DNA of 64,000 nucleotides from Anoplolepis gracilipes (taxonomy: Eukaryota > Arthropoda > Insecta > Hymenoptera > Formicidae), in contig NC_132976.1 in the NCBI RefSeq assembly GCF_047496725.1, positions 10,400,001 through 10,464,000 of the forward strand, written 5' to 3'. This document shows positions 1 to 12,239 of this stretch, in pieces (the stretch's first letter is position 1; every line of letters starts with the position of its first letter). Position numbers and translations under genes: made by a program. Under the pieces are notes generated by a model that ran no database searches, was not told the origin of the DNA, and saw only the letters and a list, made by a program, of their open reading frames with translations.

Positions 1-287
1 TTATCCTTTGTGTGAGATCCATCCGTTCATTCGTCCGTTCGTATGTCACCGCGACGCGACATAACGCGACATGCAGTGCCGGAACTCTCTCGCTTATCGT
101 AAAGATTCATCGTCTACGGTTCGTGTTACCTGAGTTTGAACGTCCCTCTTCCCGCGCGGAGTGTGAGAGACGAGCTTTCCCCTCCTCCCCCCCCTCTCCC
201 CTCCCTCCACCAGAGGTCTTTACGACGCATAACTTGGGCCGACTTCACATCGTCGATGCGCGTGACAACGTTCCGTGCGAAGCCGCA

Positions 288-317
288 TATAAGTATACGC
301 GTATGTTGGATATCAGA
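288..317 (+). promoter_or_regulatory. Candidate core promoter (TATA-like box plus initiator)
   Basis: TATAAGTA lies at 288-295 and an initiator-like ATCAGAG at 312-318, which would put the start of transcription at A315, about 27 bases after the first T of the box. This is slightly shorter than the usual insect spacing. I see no clear downstream promoter element. The site sits in a CpG-rich segment just upstream of a candidate 5' UTR exon on the same strand, which is the main support. The exon could equally start left of the window. Confidence 0.3.
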
Positions 318-328
318 GAGTACGTTAG

Positions 329-430
329 ATGAGATACGCTCGTATTCGATCGCAGCCGTGTGACCGGGTTTTCCGGGAGTACGATATAACGAGTGACGCG
401 CGGACAAGCATCGTGTCGTTCGGGAAATAG
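329..430 (+). CDS. Upstream ORF 1 in the putative leader (33 codons plus stop)
   Basis: ATG at 329 opens a frame that closes with TAG at 428-430. It begins MRYARIRSQPCDRVFREYD and matches no family I recognise. If the segment is a 5' UTR, this would be the first ATG met by a scanning ribosome, so it could reduce translation of the main frame. It may have no coding role. Confidence 0.2.
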   Translation: MRYARIRSQPCDRVFREYDITSDARTSIVSFGK

Positions 431-486
431 CGGCGTCTGGAATTAGCAGGAGAGAAAGACTCCGCTACACATTCGTGAGTTGTCAT

Positions 487-570
487 TGCGCGCGACCGAA
501 CGACGCGACGTGACGCGACGCGACGTAACGCGACGCAACGCAACGCAACGAGACGCGACGTGAAGTGACG
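487..570 (+). repeat. Degenerate GACGN pentamer array
   Basis: Consecutive 5-base units read GACGC, GACGT, AACGC, AACGA and similar for about 16 units. The period is clear but the units are diverged. The array contains repeated TGACG and GACGT cores, which resemble half sites for CREB/ATF-type factors, including TGACGTTA near 566. On the opposite strand the array gives an Arg/Ser/Val-rich frame, a product of the repeat rather than a protein. Confidence 0.7.
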
Positions 571-642
571 TTATTTCCTTTTCTGTCTTCGTCGACCGAC
601 GGCGTGGAGATCCGAAGTGAGAGAGCGGCCGTCGTACCGGTG

Positions 643-684
643 ATGCCCGACAACTACGACGACGACGACGACGAGTTCTCGTGA
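643..684 (+). CDS. Upstream ORF 2 in the putative leader, 13 codons with an Asp run
   Basis: ATG at 643 gives MPDNYDDDDDEFS followed by TGA at 682-684. The Asp run comes from a (CGA)n tract at 657-673. It is closed before the donor at 803, so it would be a second upstream ORF in the same leader. No homology can be claimed for so short a peptide. Confidence 0.2.
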   Translation: MPDNYDDDDDEFS

Positions 685-2996
685 AATCGCGGAAGGTGAC
701 ACGGCGCGTTTGTGCGTTGCTGGAGTAAACGGCCCGACGACCTCGCGGACGCAAGAAGAGGGGGAAGGAGTCCGGCGAGTGTGCCACGGAGTTCTTCGCA
801 ACGTGAGTTTTTTTCTTTTTCTTTTATAAAGTGATCTTATTTTTCCACGCTTAATACTTGAACGGGTTAACATCGTCTCATGTGTCTCGTGTGAATTTTG
901 TCATAATTAGTGTTTAAAGTTATATTTTGAGTTTTGACATTACGTGCCGATTATACCTGAAGAATGACACGATGTCCTGTCAATCGCAACGATATCAATG
1001 AGCGTTTCTCGTAATAGCGATAATTATAATATCGCAGTTTCTTTGATTATTAAAAGTTTGACGACATTTTTTTTATATGTATGCCATTGTCGTACTTTTC
1101 TTTAATGTATTCTTTTTATTCGAAAAAAAAGTAAAAATTAAACGCGAGAAATTCTCACTGAGAGTTATAGCTCTGTTAATTTGATTTATCGTAATCTTAT
1201 TTAAATCGAAACTTTGGGGAAACTAATTGTCGGGGATAAGGTGAGCGTACTTGTCAACTTGAACAACAAGAAATTTGAAAGTTTATTTTGGAACTGGCGT
1301 AAGCTAATAATCTTGAACATTTTAAATAGCTGCAACTAATTAATTTATACTTTAATTACATTTATTATACATACGAAATTTACTTTATGCTAATTTAAAA
1401 TTTTATATTTAAAATTATATATTTTACAGTAAAAATTTGAATATATCTTTTACAAGTACTATTTTTGCCGTATCTGTCATATAGAAAACCAAGCAAAAAC
1501 AAAAACAAAAACAATATTAATTGCAATGAATGAAATAAATAAATTACACAAGTTAAAAAATCGGAATTTGAATATTTAATAATATTGCAATCAAAATTAT
1601 AGATATAGGAATATCATCTACTTTAATATGTTTTTTATTCAAAAGATAAGAGAAAAAGAAGCGAAAGTATAGTTTCCCAGTCTTTCCTTTCTACAAAATA
1701 AATGATTATTTGTCACTCGTATGCATTATACTGTATGAAGACGCGAAGGAACGAACGAACGAACGAATGCACGCACTGCGAGTGAAATATGTATGTTTGC
1801 ATTTTCCTCATAGCGCATGCATTCGGTCGTTCTATTACGCATTCATATGGTAGTGCACGTGAACGAAAAGTACTCATGTGTTCGTAAAAAAAAAAAAAAG
1901 AAAGAAAAACAGGACACATTATTTTCGTTTCTCCCTTCCCTCTTTCGCATGCTTGAGACGTTTTAGATTTTAGACTACGTCGTTTAACCTGTCTTTTATC
2001 CATTTTCATTTAAATAGCATTGTTATGTACATGTCCTTGTTTAAAAGCACGGAATATGCACAACAAATTGCGATAAGGCGACATGTTTATTTTTTTTTCG
2101 CAAATTAAACAATATAATAAATTTTTGAGAAACAATTTTCTTTCCCTCTTTATCTTATTTTTTAATATGTACTATATTATAATATGAAAACGCAGTACCT
2201 TGTAATTTGACATTCGACACATTTCAATCATTATAATCGTTTCATGCATGCTTTTAGCTAAAGTTGTAATCTATATAAAGAGAAGCAAGGTTGAATCGAG
2301 CACGGTGTTAATATTAAAAGGATATTTAACGGAAGGGACTTTGGAAAAAATCATAGTCGCAATAATTTGTCATGAAATGATACTGGGTAATTTCGTTAAT
2401 GTCATAACGGCGCAACGGATCATTTTGAGCGTCCTTCGAGACGGCTCGTCCTCGAGGGAACGACGCGCGTGGAAGCGAGGCGAGTAATTAGACGTGTCGC
2501 GCGAGAAACTCGTTCGTTAACAATCGCGATCGAGTTCCGCCTCGCGCTTACGTGGAGAAATCTTTGTCGTTTCTTTCGCTCGGCGTGAAAAAAATCTCGA
2601 AGAAGAAACTCACGGCAGATGCAATCCGCATAATCGACGCGTATAAATCGCGTAACTATCCGCGTCGTTGTTGCTGAGTATCGAATCTGATTAACACTTT
2701 TCCGCGGTTACGTAACTTAGGAGCGTTACGTGCGGCAAAGTGTGTTACGGAAGCCTGACATTACCGAATTATTATTTTGTATTCACCTGCTGCTGTGTAG
2801 CACGGATCTGAAATAGCTTGAAGGGCAAAGGGTTAATTTTCTCTTGTATGTGATATGTTACTGCGGTATTGCAGGTTTATTTCGCCACGGGTGACTTTTT
2901 CTCATTAGATTTTCTAATTCGCGTGATGATTACACTGATTAAAATTCGCCACGACTTTAAAGATGTAGGAAAAATATATTTAAAGATTTAACTCGC

Positions 2997-3000
<4 letters not shown>

Positions 3001-3034
<34 letters not shown>
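3001..3034. repeat. (TA)n microsatellite
   Basis: This is an uninterrupted TA run of about 34 bases. Confidence 0.95.
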
Positions 3035-3037
<3 letters not shown>

Positions 3038-3466
3038 CTATTTAATCATTTTCATAAAATAATAATTTGTATTAATAACATTATTATTAAATTTATAGCA
3101 TCAATTTTTTAAGGTTAAAATGCGCGATCACGTATATAATGAGAAAATAGTTTAGGGTTGCGCGTCAGGAGTACGTTGTTGACGCAAAGAGTGAACCGGT
3201 GTCCAAATTTATTTCCCTAGCCGTGAGAAAGGATGAACATAAATACTCGTTGCAAAGGGTGGCGTTACAGGGGTAGATTATTTCGGGGAATCTGAAGGTA
3301 ATTATTTTTACCAGCAAAAATATAATAGCAAGCAAGTCTCTTAAAACATTTTCTTATATTCTATGAAATATATACAACCGGAGAATTGTTTAATATTGAA
3401 TTTTGAACATTTTTCTGCGCTTGATAATTAGAGAATCTGAGACTCTTAAATTTAATTAAATTTTCC

Positions 3467-3491
3467 AATAAATATAAAGCGTTGTACGAGT

Positions 3492-3522
<31 letters not shown>
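3467..3522 (+). repeat. AATAAA followed by a 27-base A run, possible retroposed 3' end
   Basis: AATAAA at 3467-3472 lies 23 bases before a pure A run at 3496-3522. This is the spacing expected of a polyadenylated transcript 3' end copied back into the genome. I cannot identify a parent transcript or flanking target duplication, so a chance poly(A) microsatellite is equally possible. Confidence 0.3.
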
Positions 3523-5205
3523 CAAGAAAAACGAGGAGCCATCCACTGTGCAATTTTTACATGAATGCACCGGCTCTTTCGTCTTGTTCTCAGAGCATGT
3601 TAAGCCGGTAAAATCGAGCCACCATCGGTAACGGATCTGCCTCGGTTTCGCGAGCGGCTTCCTCGCGTTTTACCGTTAACGACCTAAATCGCGCGGCGAG
3701 CAGCAAGAGATGCGCGTCGTTTCGCGAGGGCACTTCTTACGACAGTCGAGAAGTTGTGGCCGGCTCTCTTTCTCGTTTCGTATTTTTCTTGGCGAGCAAT
3801 TATAACGCGAAGATCTCGGTGTATATTCGAAGACGCCTTTGAAATGATAGATCCTCTCAGTAGAGATTATTTTGCCTTGGCGACGAGCATAATTCTTGAT
3901 CTTTAGTGCTTAATTAATACTAAAATAGAAAAGTTATATCTGAGATATAACGACGATAAGCTCGAAGTAAATTAGGTTTAAAAAAACTTGTATATGTATG
4001 TTTACATACATATTTATGTTGGTATTGTACACATTTTATATTTCAGCTGGTGTGCGTAAAATAAGTAGGAAAGAACTGGCTCATTACGTCCATGGGAAAT
4101 TAAATACTAGTCTATAAGTTGGCATAAAGTCCTATAACATGACATTGTTTGTCATCACTGTATGTACGTAAGCAACAATAGTTTACGTCTACGTGAACTA
4201 TCGCGTGATCTATGTAGGCGATGCATAATCCATGAACCGTGCGTGAGCCGTACACACTTCTGCTTAGTCGTGGATCTAGCTTAACGCGAGAGAGGCACGC
4301 TGCTGCGGTTTGATCGATGGTACATACGTACTCGCCTCGCGATGAGTCGCATCCGTGTGTCATCGTCATCCCATCCGGATCGATGTTTGTCCTGATCAAA
4401 TCGTAACCGGTATACGTATCGCGTATCGTTTGCCAGAGCCGCGCGCAGTTTGCTCGTGAATTCTTTTTTCGTAGACCACAGGATGACGCGATGATACCGA
4501 ATTAACCTTGTTCGCGTTGCGGCGACGATTGTGATTTCTGCGAGTCGTTCAATCGACCCGACGCACATTCGAGGACGAATTTAAACTTGTCGCAAATAAA
4601 AGAAATGTGAAAAATAAAGGAGAACTTTAAGTATAATAAGAAAATTCAAAATGTTTAAAAGAAGTTGTGAGAAAGTAATATAAATTATTAAAGTTATTCG
4701 GCAAACGGATAATTTCGCGTAATGCGATGCTTATTTTGTACGAGGAATATTTGTCGAGCGAACGGCGTCGTTCGTCGATCATCTTTAGATTATTAAATTC
4801 GTTCTTTTTGTTTTTGTCAACGCGGGAAGGTCGTGTTTTATCGCGTCGGAGAATATACGGAGCACACAGACCGCGCTGTTATCGGTGATAGGTGCGCCTT
4901 GCTGGTGATTAAGCGGTCGATAACGCGACAGAAGGCCGCGCACGACTATAATCTCTCATTCAGTTGGAGTTCCGTTTTAGTGAAATTGCGTTCATGTCGT
5001 AATCTCGCGCAGAGAGAGGCGACTAGCATTATACTCCATGATGAATAACGCTCGAAAATTAATCAAATATCGCAGTATTCCATGATCGATGACTTTTTAT
5101 GTCGATTATATTTTACATCGATTTTGTTGTTAAATGTTATTTTGAAATTTGAAAAGTGTATTCGGAAAATACAGGCGTTTGATATCGAAATTGTAAAATT
5201 AATAT

Positions 5206-5276
5206 ATAATTATATATATATATATGTATATATATGTGTGTGTGTGCGTGTGTGTGTGTGTGTGTACGCACACATA
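5206..5276. repeat. Compound (TA)n(TG)n(CA)n microsatellite
   Basis: A TA run passes into an interrupted TG run and then into a short CACACA segment. The alternating purine-pyrimidine character makes it prone to Z-DNA or slippage. Confidence 0.9.
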
Positions 5277-6245
5277 CAAGCACACGACAAACTAGACGTT
5301 TACTTGACAGTTGATTGATAATGTAATTGCTTTAGATATTTGCAAAACGTAAATGTTATCATTTAATCATTACTGATATTACTGGATTCACAAGTCATTC
5401 ATATTTTGCTAAATTAATCGACCTTGTTGTTATAAAAAATACATCCTAATATGTAATTTAAGACTATCAAAAATTCTTGAAGATTACAATAATAGTGTTT
5501 TAATATTTAGTTGGATTAAATATTAAGGTATCGAACTTTATGAAATTTACACGATCGCATAGAAGTTCGTAGGTTGCTCTGAACGGCCGTTTAAAACGCG
5601 TTATGGAACAGGCTGTTTCGTGCAGCGGTCGATCGTCCTACGAAATCGAAACGTGACTAATCGTCGAAGGCGAGGAACTCCATGGCATACGAAGCAGCTG
5701 ATACTATCAGTGCTGTAAAAACGAGTAACGCACGTACGTTAGTCTTCGCGATCGACAAAGAGACCTAGCTATGGATGAATCGACATCGTATATATAGCAG
5801 TTGATCAATCGATGTGATATTAAATTGACTGCACTTAATATTCCACAAACAGGAATTTCCTGTTTATACGAAGTAATTTTAAATTTCTTATACATTTCTT
5901 AACATTAATTATATGAAAAAGAAAAAACGAAGACATTTCTTTACTATTGTGTCGAGGATTCAATCTTTTTAAATTATATTTTTTTCAATTCTTTTGATTT
6001 ACAAATCCGGGAAATATGCAAAAAAAAATATGGAAGATAAAATATGCAATTTTCTAAATGTGTTTAATTATTATTTCTAAATGTATTAATATCTCTAATT
6101 ATTAATAAATAAACTCCACAAAGTTCCTTGTCGTCAGTAACTAATTATAAATGTATTCAAAAATATCAATATATAATATATAATATATATATATGTGTTG
6201 GCATTTCGCACAATTGATATCGACTGTTGCACTCGATTAGCTTAC

Positions 6246-6387
6246 CGTGCGCGCGATATCCACGAATCTCGTGACCGGCTGGCGTAATCTGTATACCGCA
6301 ATTAGCATATATGAATAAAGAAACCATGAATCTGAGTTTACTAGCCAGCACGTCGTGAATGAATACGTATTTATGACTCAACTCATT
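6246..6387 (-). other. Possible minus-strand exon, very weak
   Basis: A minus-strand open frame of about 47 codons (including HDVLASKLRFMVSLFIYANC) stops being open upstream at a TAA (6388-6390) and runs into a GTAAGC donor-like site at 6245-6240. No strong acceptor precedes it and there is no in-frame ATG near the start. I do not recognise the peptide. It is listed only because a frame and donor coincide, and chance is the more likely explanation. Confidence 0.1.
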
Positions 6388-7583
6388 TTATTAACTGTCA
6401 TTATTCGAATAGACATTTTTTTTAAATAGACTTATTAAATATATTTTAATATTTACGAAACTTTATATATATATACATATACCAATTTTATATGTATATA
6501 ATGTCGATCTCTTTTTTGAAATTGATCTGCATCACAAAAAATTTTAAAGATAGTAGAAAATTCCTTGAATATTTCTCAACTTAAAAATCCAGCAGCTTTC
6601 TATTAATAAATTCTATAAATTCATCGAAATCATAGTGATTTTCATATACGCTTTTTCGAAAATGTTTTCTCATTGAATGATTTTCAAATCTCATTATGCA
6701 TCCACATTCCGAAAACATTGAAGAATCTTGTACCTAATATCTTGAATATGAATTACAAATTTAATTAATTAAAGAGGATAGGCGTTTACAATATATTTAT
6801 TGGAGGATTGTATTTCTAGATAAAGTACTTATCTCAAAATATTTTCTATAAATGCATCATACAATTATATATTCAGATGAGTTTGATGAATAGATGCCAT
6901 GTCCTTACTTTGCTGCATATTTAACTATAATAAAAGTTTCTCGTATCAATCTGAAAATACGGCGACAAAAACAAAGAAACTACCGGAGAGTATTTTAAAG
7001 TTATCACTTTTATCAAATATGATACTTTAATGCGAGAATGTTGCAATTTTAATATAACGTAGCAGACACGTTGCCTGTTACATTAATATGATTTCTCAAT
7101 ATATGATTGATATATATATATATATCTAAAAAGTTATATCTAAAAGTTAATACATTCTTATCTTACGAAAAAATTAAATTAATTTTTTAAGCTTTATGCT
7201 TTTATTCTCAAATTACAGCATCTCCATTACAATGTAACATTTGATTTTCTCGTATTATTCCTAAAATTTTTTTTATATCAGATTATGCTTTGTTTTCAAA
7301 GTGATAATATATCAATTATTATATCATGTTAAAAACTTAACACTTGCAACTTTATTATAAATTCTGTTAAAATTCTATTATAATTCTATTCAAAGAAGGA
7401 TCGTTTTGACATTTACAAATATAGATATTGCTTTCAAGGATTTTCAAGATTAGCAGTAATTAATATTGAGAATTAAGATATACATGTATAAATAGATATT
7501 GATAATATCAATTGTGATATCGATTACAACTCAATATATCAAATTATTAAATGTAAATTCAATTTAAATAATCAAATGCGCGC

Positions 7584-7585
<2 letters not shown>

Positions 7586-7627
<42 letters not shown>
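7586..7627. repeat. (GA)n microsatellite
   Basis: About 21 GA units start after CGCGCGT. GAGAG is the core site of the insect GAGA factor, so the tract could bind it, but nothing else nearby suggests a promoter. Confidence 0.95.
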
Positions 7628-7631
<4 letters not shown>

Positions 7632-8735
7632 AAAGTATGAATTTTTTTATGCTTTCAAATGTAAAACAAAATGTGGAAGAAGATTCTCTTTAATCATTAC
7701 TATAATTGAATGAATTTTTTATGAACAAAGTCTGCGACAAATAAAATATAGTACGACTTTGTGACTTATCCTTGTTCAATTGTAAGTTCAATGAGGAGAG
7801 ACATTGCGACATTCTGACGTACACAATTTGCGAAGCGCAGTAATTCCGAACGGGTCATCGATCGGTAACAACTGCTCGTCTAAAATTACATCGATCCGGC
7901 GGGAAATAAGAAACGCGAACTCGATGGTTGCGGCCAGTGAACAATGAATTCATGATGCGCGAATGTGCTATTTAGTTAATTATGATATAGTTGAACAACT
8001 ATGTAATATCATAGAGCTAGACGTGTACGCATCATATAGACAACTTAAGCGCTCCTTAAACGTTTTTGTCTCTTTCTCAATTACTTAAGTTTTTATAATA
8101 TTATTCCGTATATAATAGACTCCGAGGTTATACAAAATTCATAATAGAGAGATAAAAAACAACAGACTCAATTGTACTGTATGAAATAAAAAAACTAACA
8201 CACACAATATATATTTCTTTAAATGATGAAACAATTGAAAATTCATAATTAATGTTAAAAATAAGAGTTTACTGCATATATTATTTACTTTTCTTAACCC
8301 TATGTATAATTTATATTATTGCAGTTTTTATAAATACATAAATTTTATATACATATATATTATTATATTTATTTTATATATAAAAGCAGCATAAAATTCA
8401 AAGTATATTTATTTCTGTTACTTTGTTTCAATAGAATTGCACTAGAAATACATTATGATAATTAAGTATGAATAAACTTGGTTTCTATAAGTACAATGTC
8501 TAATAAAATCATAATGAAGTGTATATTTACAACAGTGTGGAGTATAGTCAGATTCATCGAATTAATTAATATCAATTAGGAATTATTTTTCGACAGAGTT
8601 TCTACGTGTAAAACTTAAAATAACGTTACGTCAGCATCGTGAATAATTCTAACAGTATCAACCGGCACTCATTTCACCTACGCACTATTCCATTTTTTTT
8701 TTCAACGTGATCGGTAAATTGATCGAGGTTACAAT

Positions 8736-9440
8736 GTGTATACGTGGAGACCGCTACTCCTACGCCTTCGGATGATTTTTAGTCCCTTATTACAAGACAC
8801 CGTTCGCTCGGTCACGCAATACCGTTCGTATCGTGTGGGAGTCCTAGACTCGTTCGCGCGAGGAGGCAGACGAGGGAGGGACAGAGGACGAAAGGACTGT
8901 GTCGTCGTGGTAGCCCGCAGCCCGTTTTCGACGGAAATCGATCCGGAAAACGTAGCCGCACGTCTCGTCGTCGAGACGACGCTATACGTGCTCGCTCGAT
9001 CTTTCTCGAGCTATTGCTTTCCCCGCGCTATCTCTCGGAGCAGCCATCGTCGTTCCGGAGGAGAAAAGGGGGAGGGGGAGAGGGAGAGAGAGAGAGAGAG
9101 GTTTCTCTCTTTCTCTCTCTCTCTCTTTCGCTCGCCTCCTCTCGCTTTGACGCTCGTCGTTCTCGAGGGACGACGACGAACGGGGCGAGTTCCCGAAATA
9201 ATCGTGCGTATCGATCCCCGCACAACCCGTACAGGGTGAATTTATTCTCGTGCACGGGGTGAACGGAGAAGAGAGAGGAGAGGAGGGACGGAGCGAGCGT
9301 GCTTCGTTACTTAATCGCTCTACGTTCGAAACGAGGGCCATCGTAACGGCTATAGTGCTGTCGGAACTGTCGCCGCCTGCCTTTTTCCATGCTTGAACGA
9401 AAAAGAAGCGCATAAGAGACGCGAAAAGTAGCAAAAACTA
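8736..9440. other. GC-rich, CpG-rich island with a GA-to-CT switch
   Basis: This island stands out from A+T-rich flanks and is open in several frames on both strands at once (up to 167 codons on plus and 150 on minus). That is expected of GC-rich low-complexity DNA and argues against any one frame being a gene. A purine tract (9059-9101) is followed directly by a pyrimidine tract (9102-9130). An intronic enhancer, an alternative promoter or an unconserved island are all possible. Confidence 0.45.
9059..9130. repeat. Adjacent (GA)n and (CT)n tracts, imperfect inverted repeat
   Basis: G/A-only sequence to 9101 meets T/C-only sequence to 9130, so the single strand can fold on itself over roughly 20-25 base pairs with a short loop. 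It sits in the middle of the GC-rich island. Confidence 0.8.
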
Positions 9441-9557
9441 TCAATAATGTTCGATAGGATTCTAACGAATACTGAGCAATATAGATTGAATCAATAGGAT
9501 GTGATTTTAATCGTGATTTTAATTAATACCTGCTAATATTTGTTTTTAATAATTATT

Positions 9558-9909
9558 TAGGGAGTGCCTATTCTTTTGAAAATCATGGAACACCTGGAAT
9601 TCTTAAGGATTTTATTTATCTCCGGAAAAATCGGGAAATTCTCCTTTGAATTATATTGAGATTCAGGAATTTTCTTTGTAATTCTCTTCTTGACAATTTT
9701 GCTTTTATATTTTCTTTATTATATTTTCAAATCGAGCACTTGAAACTTGTGACGTTTTATTTTAATTAAAAAAAAATACAATAAAACATCTTGTTTTCGA
9801 AAATTGCATTTAAACATTTATAAAAAAAATTTTTTACTCGAAATTTTGAACAAAAATATCTGTAAAATCAAAGAAATTTTTTTTACAAGATTTGCATAAA
9901 CACTCTATT
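9558..9909 (+). mobile_element. Dispersed repeat family 2, copy 1 (non-autonomous DNA element candidate)
   Basis: The start (GGAGTGCCTATTC, from 9560) and the complement of the end (AGAGTGTTTATGC) form degenerate inverted termini of about 13 bases. The 3' part (9837-9907) matches the plus-strand sequence at 59394-59461 closely, including the shared core ATTTTGAACA and the end block TTTTACAAGATTTG. The interior has repeated GGAATTYTC-like words near both ends. There is no coding capacity. The superfamily is not assignable because a clean target duplication is not visible. Confidence 0.5.
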
Positions 9910-10711
9910 ATTGTTTTTCTTCTAAATTATAGAGTAAAATAATTTTTGTAAATGGCTAAATGGATAGATCTTTACTTTAATTTTAATAAATTAAATATTT
10001 TAAATAGTTTAAAAAACAGTGAATTATATTATAAATTGTTATTTCTAGAGCTCGAAACACACATTTAAGAGTTATTTATGTAAAATATAAAACAGATACT
10101 GCAAAGTATAACAATGGTAAATATTTTTTAACAAGTTTCTTTACACAAAAATTATTTACACGTTTCTCGATAAAATAGTCGCAGTATCTAAAGCATAATA
10201 TTGAGCTCTACCGCGCAAATATCTCAACCGAGTGACACATGAAAATCTCGAATCGTGACCATTTCCTCATGGCTATCGTGGTTGCGAGCGTGCGGAATTT
10301 TCCTGCGTCAGCTTCATCGGAAATAACAGCGCAACAATTACTTCAACATGCTTCGTTGTACGTATATTCGAATCGCTTCTAATATTTTCGTTTCGACTTT
10401 GATCTTCAAAATCAGTTACTTTAAAACGAAGTAATATTCAGGAATTTGTATTCTTTTATTCTGAAAAACGTGTGAGAAATATGAGATTTATTATAATTAT
10501 TATACAATATTTATTATATTAAATTGTATAAAAATTTTTAAAAAAACATACGCGCATACTATATAGCCGTTTTATTTAACGAAAGAAAAAATCGTAAAAA
10601 TAAGTCCGAGAGACATCCCGTGATTCGTTTGGAGTTAGTGAGTTGACATTCGAGAGAAACTCCTGCTTTTAGCACTGCTTTTTGCCGATCTTTCACTCCG
10701 TCGAATTCAGC

Positions 10712-10735
10712 TTTTTTTTTTTTTTTTTTTTTTTT
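10712..10735. repeat. T24 homopolymer
   Basis: This is an uninterrupted T run. No AATAAA-like signal lies at the expected spacing on the complementary strand. Confidence 0.9.
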
Positions 10736-11180
10736 GAGCTCATTGTTTCGCGCGCACGTTTTGTCCCCGACGTCGTGTCGTATTGTATTCATTATTTGGA
10801 GGACGGGATAGAAGAAGAGAAGGTCGTAGTTTAGCAGGAAATATATTCAATCATACGTTTTTTACATATACACTTTATTCTAACTAAGTTTATCTTTTTA
10901 TTAATAACTCACGTAATCTATATTTCATTAATCACATAATGCGTTCGCATAACGCAATAGTATTTCATAGAAAAGTATTTTTTTTCTTGAAAATTTAAAC
11001 CGCCGAAAGAAAGAGACGACAGATAAACAAATTAATTAAAAAAAATAAAACATTGAATTTTTAATACAGTAAAAATAAAGTAAAAAGAGACTAAAATAAT
11101 CGTGAATTTGGGAAAGAATATAATCTGAAATTTTGTATTATGTATTTTATGACAGAAAGAGAATATCTTTATATGAGAGA

Positions 11181-11183
<3 letters not shown>

Positions 11184-11217
<34 letters not shown>
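11184..11217. repeat. (GA)n microsatellite
   Basis: About 16 GA units follow a short AGAAGAGA lead-in. Confidence 0.95.
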
Positions 11218-11219
<2 letters not shown>

Positions 11220-12239
11220 TATCAATGTGAGTATTGAATTTAAGAGAATTTATATAATCGGAGTATATAGATATGTGTTGTATGCATGTTAAAATCGATT
11301 AATAATAAATATATATATTTGTGATATTTAAATTGAAAAATAGATATATTTCAGTGTATTAATAGTTATAAATTTAATTACTTATTGGAAAAATGTTTGA
11401 TTTGAATTTTTAATAGAATTAAGCGCATTTAACTTTAAATGTATTAAAAATAACTTTAATTAATTTACAAGTAAACGCGTTGGGTTGACGCGTGAAGTGG
11501 ACATAGTATATATGTAGTGGTGTTCACAAAGTCAAGGCTGCATAAGCAGGTTTCCGAATATACAAACAGTGTCCAACTAGGCGTGAAATTATTTCTCCTT
11601 CTCTCTCACACTCTCGGAAGAAACATGCAGAAGATAATTCTAAGTTTCACTCGTTTCACTATTGTTTTGTAATTTATTGTATTGTTTACGAAATTGCAGT
11701 ATTTAGGAAAATACGTTCAAGTGCCGTTTTGCATCTTTTCCTTTCTCACCTTGTGTAATAATATTCCCACCTTATCAGAAGATAACAGGGGAATTTGAAT
11801 TTGAAATATTACATATAGTTAAAAATTAGTAATTATAAAAGAGACAAATCAGAATATACATATTTCTAGAGAAAGAATGTTTTTATATAATTGGTGTTTT
11901 ATTCTTCAATATAGAATACATAATCATAGTGAACTTTAAAACTTAATCAACTGTCAAAATAATTAATAATAACTTTTACAAGTGATTATGCAATACTTGA
12001 TTTGATATTTTTCACGTTGTTTTAACAGAATTGAGATTTTTGACTATTTTTACGTGAATCGAAACTTTATACTCTCCTTTTATCGAAGATATTGGAGACT
12101 CGCTGTTCTCATTAAAACGATTTGTTTATGAACAACGTATCGCGTTTCAATCAGTAAAGCAGTACTTTCGCACGATGCGGTGTAAGAATTTTTGATTGCG
12201 AAGTGGTTTCACGAACATTTCAGAGTTAAAATGTAACTT

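Larger units (their letters stand above)
315..802 (+). other. Candidate non-coding first exon (5' UTR)
   Basis: A GC-rich, CpG-rich segment runs up to GTGAGT at 803-808, a good splice donor, and the base composition drops to A+T-rich within about 40 bases of it. No long ATG frame crosses the donor. Instead there are two short closed upstream ORFs (329-430 and 643-684) and a pentamer array (487-570). Spliced to the acceptor at 54675, this would make the 5' leader of the gene whose start codon is at 54745. The left boundary is inferred from the TATA and initiator pair only. The donor context (AAC before GTGAGT) is acceptable but not ideal. Confidence 0.4.
803..8700. other. Mostly A+T-rich non-coding stretch
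   Basis: Apart from the separately listed poly(A), TA, TG and GA tracts, this holds ordinary A+T-rich DNA. Two short GC-richer patches (about 2430-2760 and 3590-3790) and a patch at 4200-4570 have no long open frame. They could be small regulatory elements, but nothing in them identifies a function. Confidence 0.6.
9910..12230. other. A+T-rich non-coding stretch
   Basis: It contains a T24 run (10712-10735) and a GA tract (11184-11217), listed separately. Otherwise I see no feature. Confidence 0.6.
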
